Part shown: positions 46,948-57,545 of the stretch, piece after piece
Layout: every line of letters starts with the position of its first letter
Position numbering within the stretch: position 1 is the first letter of the stretch
From: Helichrysum umbraculigerum
Taxonomy: Eukaryota; Streptophyta; Magnoliopsida; Asterales; Asteraceae
Reading direction: 5' to 3'
Length of the DNA: 64,000 nt
Assembly (NCBI GenBank): GCA_949592205.1
Contig: CATIUR010000006.1
Location: 13,346,001 to 13,410,000 of the forward strand
Notes under the pieces: generated by a model
Told to the model about the DNA's origin: nothing
Seen by the model: only the letters and a program-made list of their open reading frames with translations
Database searches by the model: none
Made by a program: the position numbers and the translations under genes

Positions 46948-48796
46948 TGTAACATCCTCGAAGTGGACCTAGTTGTTTTATATTATTTCTTGATTTAAAT
47001 TATTATTTAAATGTGTTTGGAAATAATATTATCTGAATTAGTGAAATAATTGGAATAGGAGTTAAATATTCCAAAGTGACAAATGAATTATTAATTGTTG
47101 TAAATTAATATAGTTGACGGAACAATAAAATGTTTGGACTCGCAAATGGTTTTTGGGTTCCAGACAATAGATTGAGAAGAGGTATTAAATTATACCCGTA
47201 TAATTGAAGTCGGTTGGGAGGAGCCGACCTATTTATAACTTTCCTAATAAGGAAAATTCATTTCCTTTGAAATTCAAAAACCAAAACCTAGAAAACATAA
47301 AGATTTAAACTGAATTTGTAAGCTGTGATCTTGATTCTAGTCTCATCATCATTAGATTACACCATCATCATCATGATCTTAATCAAGTTGTAAGTGTTCT
47401 TGAGTATTTAAGAATTTGATTTTGATTGAAATTGGGTTAATTGATGAATTGTAAGAACTTGATGTTATAAACTTGTTATAACTGTTATATGATGATTAGG
47501 TGAAGTTATTTTTGGTTTAAAACTGTTAGAAATCGAGTTTTGAGAGTTTTGATGAATTTGGTTCGGGTTAGGGTTTTGAACAGATCGCAGGTTGCAGGGA
47601 CGAAGAGGGAATCCGGCGGATTCGGGTTGGTTATGGGAATCCGGCGGATTGAATAGGAATCCGGCGGCTTGATCATGAATCCGGCGGATTCATGACCGGA
47701 TTGGTTAAAAATGTGCTGATCATGAGTTGAAGCTGAAACACCATTGAATCCGGCGGATTCAAGGTGAATCCGGCGGATTCCCTTGGCTGTCAATGGTTGT
47801 TTCAGTGTTTGTCAAATTAAGCTAATTACTTAAATGGTACTTGTGGTATTGTACTGTAATATGTCTGAAGCATGTTAGACTTTCAACAATTATATGATTT
47901 AGTTGTACTCATGAGGTGATTACTTGTGTAGTGTTGTAAATTACATAAGTATTATTCGATGATGACAAGTTACTAACTTGTGGTATTCTGTTGTATTCTC
48001 AGATATGGAGAAGGCTCAGTAATATTAGACTTCTAAGCTTGCGGCTGAGGTATTCGGTGAGTGGATCTGTAACCTCAGTGTGATTTAGTTGTAATGATTT
48101 GGTTACAACAAGTAATTGTAGTATTACTTTGATAGATTGATTTCGTTTGAGATAACTTGCCATGTTAGTTTGGTTGCTTGCTTACTGGGCTGTTAGAGCT
48201 AGTATGTAAGATTCTGAGGTTAACTTGAATGGATGGTTGGACTTGGTTGTTGTTATAAACGACATGAGATCTTGAAACTTGAAAAGTTGGTTTAAAGATC
48301 TAGGTCGTATGTGGTTAACAACAAGTCATCGGTAATTCTGTATAGGCCAATACAGATGATTGATAAGTGTTCCTTGAGTACCATACCGGTATAAAGGTAT
48401 CTCAAGAACCACCGATCCTCATGATGATTGACTGTTTATTGTTATTTGATGTAAACAGATTATTGTGCTAAGTTGGACTGTTGCTTATAGTTTCATTCAC
48501 TTAGCTTTATGCTAACCCCACCAAAGTCCTTCCTGCAGGTTATAATTGATGGGACATATTGGGAGGGGCAGGAAGTTATTGGAAATGATGGAATGTTTGA
48601 CAGGCTTTTACTCTGATGTCAGTTTGATAACTAAAGAGATGTTTTGGAATTATATAACACCTAGTTTGTTGAAATGTCAAGTATTTAGTTTGAAAAAGTT
48701 TATTGACATTATAAAGACATGGATAGTATGTTTGAAATCTACGCTTCCGAGTCGCAATTATCTTTTTAAATGTAAAAAGGAAAGAGGGGTGTTATA
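46948..48796 (+). repeat. 3' LTR of the LARD
   Basis: 1849 bp, nearly identical to the 5' LTR. Its own AATCCGGCGGATT array (47610-47779) has copies in partly different places, showing the array is the fastest-changing part of the LTR. Confidence 0.92.
47610..47779 (+). repeat. Array of AATCCG-G-CGGATT palindromes, LARD 3' LTR
   Basis: Perfect copies at 47610, 47638, 47678, 47747 and 47767 and one altered copy at 47658. One copy near 47767 is absent from the 5' LTR, and one at 41563 is absent here. Confidence 0.9.
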
Positions 48797-48801
48797 GTAA
48801 C

Positions 48802-49564
48802 GGTTCTTGAGGGTTAATTTATTCAACTCTCTGTAGTCAATACACATCCTGAATGAACCGTCATTCTTTTTCACAAACAGGACCGGGGCTCCCCAAGGTG
48901 AAGAAATCGGTCTACTAAATCTTTTGTCTAGAAGTTCTTGGAATTGGGTGGACAACTCCTGCAATTCGGATGGGGCTAAGCGTTAAGGTGCTCGTGCAAC
49001 GGGTGCCGCTCTGGGCACAAGGTCGATTGAGAACTCAACTTGTCTCGGTGGTGGAAGACCAGGCAAGTCTTCGGGAAAGACTTCTGGAAAGTCTTTCACG
49101 ATGGGCACATCCTCAAGTTGCTTCTCTTCCGACTTTTTCTCCATATCGTGCGCGAGGATTGCCTGATAACCCTTTCTCAGGTATTTGCGGGTTTTCATGC
49201 ATGATATTATATTCAATCTCGTCCCACCGGTCTCCCCTTGTATGACTAAAGTACCACCGGTGACGAGAGGAATACGGACAATTTTATCGTAGCAGATAAC
49301 TTCAGTGCGATGCTTGGACAACCAATTCATGCCAACGATGATGTCGAAACTTCCGATCTTGACAGGTATAAGGTTGATAGAAAAGAGCTCGTCGGATAGA
49401 TTTAAAGTGCAATTAGGTATTACACTGTCGGTCTCTATGAGTTTATCATTAGCTAACTCTACCATGTACTTATCATCCGAGACCACATTCGGGTCCTGAC
49501 GGGCTTCCTTGGACTTCAGCACGAAAGCTCTTCCTTTAGCAGTGTTGTTGCCCTTGTTCTTCAA
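48802..49564 (-). pseudogene. pol: pol, 5' part: protease remnant and start of reverse transcriptase
   Basis: On the minus strand, the frame from 49564 covers the end of the Gag/protease region (GRAFVLKSKEARQDPNVV), then ELANDKLIETDSV and GSFDIIVGMNWLSKH, and the linker to RT. The stretch that should hold the aspartic-protease DSGA active site between these blocks is missing, an in-frame deletion. A stop (TAA, 48983-48981) follows VARAP. RT then starts with MQELSTQFQELLDK, SPWGAPVLFVKK and FRMCIDYRELNKLT and breaks at the LARD insertion. Protease would be inactive even without the other lesions. Confidence 0.9.
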
Positions 49565-50513
49565 CTTTGGGCACTCATTCCTAAAGTGCCCTGTGTCTCC
49601 ACACTCATAGCAGGACTTAGGTTTGTCAGTGGCGGTGTTGGCATTGGTAGATCTGCAGTCTTTGGCCAGATGCCCATACCTTTGACATTTTCCACATGGA
49701 GTACCGCAAGGACCTTCATGATGTCTGCGGCACTTTGAACAGAAGGGTTCATTCCCTGAATAGCTCTTTTTAGATTCTGAACCAGAGGTGTAGGCCTCAA
49801 CAGTATCAGACCTTTTCGATGATGATTGATTTTGATTGGGGTTCCCAGACTACTTTCTTTTGTTAAAACCAGAGTTATTTCCATCCTACGTAACAACCCA
49901 ATAGCACCTTCAGTGCCCTTTGAAATTTTGAGACTTGCAGTTAGAGGAGTCCTTGTATGTGCAAGATTTTGTTTCGATTACTAATTACTTGATCATGAAC
50001 GCTCTCCGTGGTTGCGGTGGTTTCCTCCATTTGATCGTGAGTATGATGGATAGTTTCGGAGATGTCTTCCTGATCCAAGTACATCTGAGCGATGCGGCCT
50101 TGAGCTAGTTCCATCCAATTTGAATGAGTTTCGTGTTGTTCGATTTCCAAGTAGTGTAACCTGCGTTCGTGACGATGCAAGTGGGCAGTTAACACAAGCA
50201 TGGTGAGATGTGTCGTTTCTTGAGTATAAGGGGAAAGATCCATAGCTGAGTATCTTCCAACATCAGCAGGGATTTCAATGTTTTTATCAATTCTCCATGT
50301 AGCAATAGTCGTTGGTAACCGGCTCCACTGATGTACAAGAACTCGATGGTGATCTATCGCAAATACATTTTCTGTGATGGCTGGGTTGTGATATGGTCTG
50401 GCTCGATATGAGCTAATAGTGCGTCTAGCCACGAGTGCTTCTGAGTGGCTGCGACGTGAGCGAGAGATAGACAATGAAGTACGTGTAGTTTGTCTAGATG
50501 ATGAGTCTGCCAT
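49565..50513 (-). pseudogene. gag: gag remnant with the capsid region deleted
   Basis: The N-terminal 190 residues (50513-49941, from MADSSSRQTTRTSLS) are followed by the conserved entry to the capsid (KILHIQGLL, then TEGAIGLLR in shifted frames). Compared with the intact Gag at 13379-12279, the sequence then jumps to the basic linker before the zinc knuckles, so most of the capsid domain is gone. The knuckle region (49750-49575) persists in a different frame (CGKCQRYGHLAKDC and CYECGDTGHFRNEC can be read). The element cannot build its own particle. Confidence 0.8.
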
Positions 50514-51243
50514 CTTCTATGGCAAGAGCGTTTAACAAGTGAGGCCTATATTCATAATCATATCATATCATATAATATAGCCTAAAGTGTAGCAGTTTTC
50601 CTAGTAGTACGTTTCGATCGCTATCCCGAAGGATAATATGGTGGAAAGAATGCGAAGCGATATCTTTCAAGTGTGTAAGTGACGGTACAGTGAGACGTGC
50701 AGTTATTCTTTACGCGTATATAAAGAGATAGACGGTGGTAGATGAGAACAAGTCTCGTTCTTTATATCTAGTGATACGATAGTAGTAAGACGTGTCAGCT
50801 TCGATGACGTGAGCATTAACGAGTGATTATCATGTGAGGTCTATATATATATTCGATATATATATAATAACGTAGAGAGTCGTACGCGGGTAAGGCCTAT
50901 TCATATATACCTACAATACATATGATAGACTATAGAGTAGTACGTAGGTGAGGCCTATGTATGTATATACACCTATATTACATAATAGCCTAGTGTGTGT
51001 CTAGCAAAAAACAAGTATAAGTCCCGATTTCTCTCGTGCTCGGAGTCAACTAGTGCATCCCTATTTCAGCATAACCCCTATCAGATTTCACATCATCTTT
51101 ATTTAATTGTACATAGTTAGCTAGGCTATGTTAAATTAAACTCGTATGATGTAATTCCTGAACCAGTTATACCTAATGAGGAATACTGCCTAACGGTCAT
51201 AGTCTAGGCTCACTAAATGCAACCTAGTTCACTATAACCTTAG
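50514..51243 (-). other. Leader of the Tekay-type element with degenerate repeats
   Basis: There is no ORF. The phrase gtgaggcctat (or gtaaggcctat, gtgaggtctat) followed by TA-rich runs recurs about four times between 50539 and 50995 at ~70-120 bp spacing. This may be part of the RNA packaging region or an unstable minisatellite. Confidence 0.5.
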
Positions 51244-51255
51244 GCTCTGATACCA
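51244..51255 (-). other. Primer binding site of the Tekay-type element, tRNA-iMet
   Basis: On the minus strand TGGTATCAGAGC lies 3 bp from the 5' LTR, preceded by the same flank as in the gag-only element. Confidence 0.92.
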
Positions 51256-52979
51256 ATCTGTCGCACCCCCAAATCATGATGCGGAAGCGATTCGGGTCGG
51301 GGCGCGACTAATCAAATATCAACAGCACATAAGATTTAATGAACGACTCTATATGCATCGTTTACAATACATTGATTATTATAAAAGTCTTACACTGTTA
51401 TAATAGTTTACAAAAGCTCGAATTAATGTAAGAGATTCTATGGCATAACTAATTTATACAAAATATAGTAATGCATGATAATCTCCTGATGTTTGCATGA
51501 GACTCGAGCTAATGGGCATCCTGAGTGAACAGACTTACTGCTGCTGCGAACCTGAGAATACACGCTAAATTGGTCAGCTTACGCTGGTGAGCTCACAGGT
51601 TTAATGATAAAATATAATGTATGAACCGCAAGATTTGAATGTAATAACTTGTAATTAAACAAATAAGTAAATGATGTATATAACTGCCATGAGCACATAG
51701 TCTGAGCTTAACTGAGGTGTCAGGATTACAATTAAGTGCCTGAGCGAGGGTGCCTCTATGCGTATGCCTAATCAACACACGTATGAACAAATGATAATGC
51801 GTCCGTTTTGACCAGTCAGTGCTTACTGACCCGGACGGGGATTGTCAGTCCCATATGGTACCATACACTAACATTCACACTACAAAGTATTACCAAACTA
51901 TGCTAATGAGGACTTATGATGATTAGATGATTAACTCATGTAGAATATAGCGATATTTGATACTTGCGTTCACATGTAAAACAAAACAGGCATGTATTCT
52001 CACCCCTAGAGTAAAAACAGTAAAATAGGGGCTATGAGACTCACCTGAGTCTGATGAGATGCTATCAAACACTAATGATAGTGTACAAGGGAAATGATGT
52101 CGTCTCCAACGATCGAAACCTGCTGGGCGTCCTAAACGCGCAAGGTTTTAATGATTAGATGTCTCAACAGAACATCTATGCTAGTTGTTCCCTCAACTAG
52201 TTACGTCCAAATACATTGGTTTGTTTGTTCGTGTTTTTGAAAACATGTACGACCCGTTGGTGGTAGTTTGTAATAATAATTCCCAAAGTATTATTATTAT
52301 GTTTGTTTCGTTTATTAACTTGTAAAAGTATACGTATTTGTTTAAGTGTTTCAACACATGTATCGTTATCCGTAAATATCGTAGCATCGTTTTTTTTCAA
52401 GTTTCATAGTAAAACACCTAAAACAATTGTTTCGAGCAAAAATCTAAAGTTTTACATTTTTCGTACCGAGGCTCGTTTCGGTTGACTTGGTCAAACGAGT
52501 TCGGTTTGACCCGAAACTTTTACACAAGTCTTAAAATAGTTAACTAAGACTTATAAAGTTGTCGGTACGTTTTATGGTCGGCCCGAAGTGCCGGTTTTAT
52601 GTTTATGTCAAAAACAGTCCCAAAATGTGTTTTTCGGTTTATGTCGGTTCATTTCGCCACTCGATTTTAACGTGTTCTACTCCGAATTAGATTCCAAGAT
52701 TTTTACTAGATGTTCATGTGTGTGTCCAGAACCTAACGTGATTATTCCAACAATTATCGAGTTCATATAGATGGGTAATTAATTTCGCGAAAGAACCGTA
52801 CTCGGTTTTCGACAACCATCAGACCAGTCGCAAAGATCCGATTATTCACAAAAATACGTACGGATCTGGAAAAAGTGTAAAACACAAAAGTTGTAGCCCT
52901 TTTCAATACGCAACTTCTAAAAAAAATTCGTTGTCTAACTCTTAATATAACTCAAGTTATCATCGTTTTTGTACACTGA

Positions 52980-55900
52980 TTCTTCTTATACATTGATCAA
53001 GGCAAGTCAACCATTTTATAATTAATCTGTGATCTGGACCGTTAAATGTATTTAACCTTTGATCTGAACCGTCTAAAGTCGCAAAAACGGTTCTCTTGTA
53101 CAGTTTCCTTTGGTAGAATTAATTAATTGCAACGTAATCTCTAGAAACCGTAAACGAACTTTCACCCCTAACCTCTACCTTCGAAACTCGTGTTACAGTA
53201 CGGCCAGTATCACCAATTCTTTCATCCTCGTCATCATCATCATCAATTCAATTGCAATAATTTTCGTATCGTATATCGAGTACAATCCGATCGAGAATCA
53301 CCAATGTGTAACCCCGAATTAACTCCCTGAGGTTTGGTATCCATCCTTATCATCTATCTCTATCTAGAATCATTAATTAGTTAATACAGGAAAATAATAA
53401 TCTTCACTTTATGTATATGACATGTGTGGGGCGGGAAAAGATGTAATTCAATATCACCGTTTAGATCCCACAATCGTCGAATTCACTTTTAAAGTACAGT
53501 GTCACCAGGTTAGCGTTTCTTGATTGTTATTAACTAATTTCAATTATTAATCATGCTAATTTATCTTAAAAGACTGTAGCTGCTTATTGTGTTTGTAAGT
53601 TGCCGATGATGGGAAATATGCCTACAACTTTCGAATAAATTGTGAATTATATACAAGGATTACAAATTTATGTAGAAATTGTTAGCTTACGAGTGCGATC
53701 GGGATTCTTTGTTTTATGATATTGGCTTTGACTTTAATATGTTGTTGGTTGTCTGTTCAAGATAACCAATGTGTCTGGTTTTTGGGTATCTTTCTATTCG
53801 TTCAATCCATTTGATCGACTTAATATCAGATCAATATTAAACGGGTATATTACTTGCAGCTCAATTCAAATCTTGGTGACAGATGAGTGGGTTAGGTATA
53901 TGGTATAAATGGTGAATTTACTAACAAACTCTATTATTAATATATAGATAGATAGATGGTAATCTGTTAACTATTTACTTACCTTCAGCAGTATAATTCT
54001 TATGTAAATGATTAAGGATTGAAAAACGAGAAACGTAAATGACAACTCTTTCAAGATTTTATGCTTTTGTGGTAATGGTGTGCTATTGGTGTCTTGGTTG
54101 TAAGGACATACACAAGTGTTCATATTGTTTATCAGATCATAAGTCATGCATTAGTTTATTTCTGATTTTGTTAGGAATGGACAAACAACTATTTGTTGGT
54201 TAACACTGCTTGGCATGTCTTGACACGTACTAAAATGAACCATTTTTAGTACAAACATGTTTTCACCCGTGCTATACCTGTCAGAAAAGCTTATCTTGAT
54301 ACCTTAACGCTTCTCTTTTTCATGATTGCAATAACTTATTAACGTGATACCTTCTTTTCTTTATTTTTTTTAGGGCTGGAGGATATGTTAGTCTTGGGTG
54401 TTTCATGTAAGCTCTTGGTGTAGGCTGTGATCAGACATCCAAATAAAAATTTCATGGTGACAATAAGGGGACAATTGGGAAGTGGATCCTAGGGCTTAGT
54501 TTTCTCAGTATTCCATCTCTACTATACATTTGTAAGGTTTTCATTACTTTCATATCTTTATATGTAATTGTTGGATTTAATTAGCTCATCAGTGATGCTC
54601 TTTTTATTCAATAATTATCTAAGATATCATGATTATCTTTAGTATTTATTCAACAATGTTTTTATTGTGTTGTATAATTTTAAAGAGAAGGTTTAAAGGT
54701 TACTATGTGTGTGATTTAATTATATATTTTAGGATCATTATAATCTATTTGGAGAAGCTCATAACGTGTTTCAGTCACAAAACTGTAAATCTATCCCTCT
54801 TGTCATTGTATTTGAATTTTTATGGAAGTTTACTACAACTAATTATCTCTTGCTACTTTACTTTAGCGTCACAAAAAACTACAACTGATAATCTGGAATT
54901 GGGTACAACGAGTTGATGCATACGTGTTCATTCTCTATTTCAATGTCCTGCAAACGCATTTTTTGAAGATACTACTTTACTTTAATAGTCATTTTTTAAA
55001 GAAGTTCTATTGTAGAGTACACATTATGTTTAAATATGTAATTTATTCTACATTTGAATGTTACCCGATGAAGCTTTCTTTAAATGCAGCCTATACAACA
55101 ATACACAGTCAACAAGCTAGCTGATTAAACGAGATGACTTCTATTGTTCAAGAATAAATTCGAGCCTAACTGCCCAAGTAGGAGGGCCCCGTCTATACTA
55201 ATGGTGGAAAGTGGACCATGACGTTCTCTACGGGAATGTAAGGGCAAGCCATGACTAAATCTCTCTGGCCGAATGATACTAATGATATACCTCAGGTACT
55301 ATATATATCATAAGCATGAATGTGCAGCGTAATTTAAGATTCGTTGTATCTCATCTCGTATGTTTAGCTAAAACTATTTTTTAAAAGGTTATTTGTCAAC
55401 ATGATATTTCCTTGAACATATGACAAAATATCTTACCTTTGTTTGCAGCTGAGATTTGGGAAGCAGTGGAAGGAGTCTCTTGATCGCAATAATATAGGCT
55501 TCATATATATATCATATAAACCTTTTGTGACTACTAATAAGTTTCTATAGGTGAGAGCAACGCTTTAACTGTAATGAAAATGGACAATGTAGGCGTTTGC
55601 GGGTCATTATAACGCAAGTCAACCATTTTAAGCATTGTTATATGATATTAGTATCCACTATTTTCCATAAGCTTTTTGAGCAATCACATTCATCTGATAT
55701 GTATCTACTTAGGCTTGACTAAGTGCGTCAATGGTGTTTTAAGCACATAATGTGTAATGTGGTGTGTTTAACCCATTTTTATTATTTTTGTTTCTTAAGT
55801 ATTGTCACAACATTTACCTCATGATTGTTATCATGTTTACAATTAAATACAACCATTTTATGCAATATGTTTCCCCAAACGCACGCAATGAATGTATGTT

Positions 55901-56041
55901 TGTTTTTTGGTAGTTAAGTTTCATTCTTTTTTCACATTCGAGCACATTCTTTATGCTTTGTGTTGCTTTTAAAAACAATAACCAAAATAATTAGCTTATT
56001 AATAATAACGGTCCCGGGGCACCGCCCGGGTATTACACTAA
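52980..56041 (+). mobile_element. Non-autonomous Helitron
   Basis: The partner LTR shows an uninterrupted cactga|ttttt site; here ~3.06 kb lies between the A and the T, the Helitron target rule, with no TSD. The 5' end is TCTTCTTATACATTG (from 52981). The 3' end is CTAA (CTRR), preceded by a GC-rich hairpin, CCCGGGGCACCGCCCGGG at 56013-56030, ~10 bp from the terminus. No Rep/helicase is present. The interior has intron-like, AT-rich blocks and may carry gene fragments (for example a T-rich acceptor before 54376), but I do not recognise any gene. Confidence 0.8.
56013..56030 (+). terminator. Helitron 3' hairpin
   Basis: Two CCCGGG hexamers separated by GCACCG form the GC-rich stem that signals termination of rolling-circle transposition in plant Helitrons. 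Confidence 0.75.
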
Positions 56042-57165
56042 TTTTTCTGGGACATAATCTGTCATTTTTAGATGTTTATAAAAAAACGAGTTTTAATAAT
56101 AATTTTGGACATAAGCAAGTTAATGGAGCTAGATAACATGTAAATAATCAACATGCAACTGAGTTTTTAGAGAAAGAGGGTTTGGATCCTTACAAAACAA
56201 TGGTGAGAATGAAGAAGATGATGATCTTGTTCTTGCTCCAAGTCTTGATGTTTTGTTCTTGATGATGATGCAAGATGATGATTTTGATGATGATGTAAAG
56301 GAGTTTTTGGTGCAGATTTTAGAGTGAGAAAATGGTAGAGAGAAGTTGGAGCTTTTGTGTGTGAAATGATGGTGAAGTGTAGTGATGAATGAGATGATAT
56401 GGAAATGATTTAGGTGAAATCAACAAGTAAAGGAAAAGTGGTGTGGGCATGTGGGAGTCAGCCCATAGGGCCTCATATTGCTGATTTTTGTTTAACATTT
56501 TGCTCCCTCAATTCGCGCTCCGTGCGGTGTTCGTTTCCTCGTCCGTTTCGACGTTTATTTAGACGTTAAACATTTAATACTTGCGTTTTAGATAACGATT
56601 TAAATTTCGATATCTTTGATTGAAGTATTTATTAAAATACTTGAAAACAATTATAAAAATGTTCCGTTAACTTGTCGGCCTCGATTTGCGTGTTTGTTTT
56701 ACGAAGGTTTAATCGCGTAACGTTTAAACTAGACGTTTTTGTTATCTTTTTTAACTACGATATTTTAAATGAAGGTCTTACTTGAAATGGTATATTTTAA
56801 AGTTATAAAATATATTTTGGTTCGCGTTTAATTGTCGGGCGCGTTCCGCGCGTTTTTGTAATGTACGGGTTACTTAATACGATACAATTGATTTGTTAAA
56901 TATTATCAACACAATATTTATGAGTTTATGAGTTTATTAAATAATTTCATATTATTTAATATTTTGTTCACCAACGTCCGCATTTATGATGCCGGAATTC
57001 ATCCGAATATGTAAATGTACGATTTAAATAAATCGCATACGTATGTGTATATATAATAAATATATCAATACACATAATGATACACATAATTAATCTTAAT
57101 TACATGTATTAGTACTATGATTAGGCACTAATTACTAGCCCTAATTGGTCGGGTGTCACAGGTGG

Positions 57166-57545
57166 ATGGGTTAAAAATAAGCCCAGCCCAGCTTCGCGTA
57201 GCCTGGGCCTCCACCGATTTGATCCATCCGGCGGATGGATAATTCATCCGGCGGATGGATTGATTTTCCAGACTTTTTCCAACTTTTCTTCATTTAATCT
57301 TCCGGCTTCGACAAATTGATCATCTTTTACTTCGATCCAATCTTCTCTTGTCCAATGTTTTATTATTTTAGCAACATTTCTTCGCGATTAGCTCGTTTTC
57401 TGTTTTTTTTTCGATCCAAGCTCCGATTAAACTCCTAATTGCAAATATGAACGAAATGAGTATCTTATTCACATAAAATGCATTAGAAAACTATCAAATA
57501 CGGGGTCACTTAGTACTACAATATAGTACATTTTGACGTTTATTA
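57166..57545 (-). repeat. Left LTR of the Asp-primed derivative, second part
   Basis: It continues the LTR begun at 34268 and includes two CATCCG-G-CGGATG palindromes (57225-57237, 57245-57257). Confidence 0.85.

Larger units (their letters stand above)
40882..48796 (+). mobile_element. Non-coding large retrotransposon derivative (LARD), plus strand, inside reverse transcriptase
   Basis: Identical 5-bp TSDs GTAAC (40877-40881 and 48797-48801) flank LTRs of 1850 and 1849 bp (40882-42731; 46948-48796), which begin TGTAACATCCTCG and end GGGGTGTTATA. An iMet primer site follows the first LTR (42735-42746). A purine tract, tttaagggggagaga, precedes the second, after cggggacgaaatctc, a phrase common at the end of Ty3 chromovirus pol regions. 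The 4.2 kb interior has no ORF longer than chance. Its insertion splits the Tekay RT just after KLTLKNR. Confidence 0.93.
35456..57160 (-). mobile_element. Tekay-type chromovirus Ty3 retrotransposon, decayed, minus strand
   Basis: The left LTR is 35456-38303, the interior 38304-51258 and the right LTR 51259-57160. On the minus strand it has an iMet primer site, gag remnant, protease, reverse transcriptase, RNase H, integrase and a C-terminal chromodomain, the order and domain set of chromoviruses. The TSD is GGCAG (35451-35455) / GGTGG (57161-57165), from GGCGG in the intact partner LTR. A large non-coding element splits the reverse transcriptase, a Helitron splits the right LTR, and pol carries several stops and shifts. 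The LTRs differ at only a few positions per several hundred, so the insertion is recent despite the coding lesions. Confidence 0.92.
51259..57160 (-). repeat. 5' LTR of the Tekay-type element, with a Helitron insertion
   Basis: It matches the left LTR on both sides of 52980-56041. Without the insertion it is about 2.84 kb. Four-base deletions and scattered substitutions separate the two LTRs. Confidence 0.9.

Noticed and set aside
53110..53322. 70-aa ORF within the Helitron as captured gene
   Set aside because: There is no recognisable domain and no clear splice context; not supported beyond chance.
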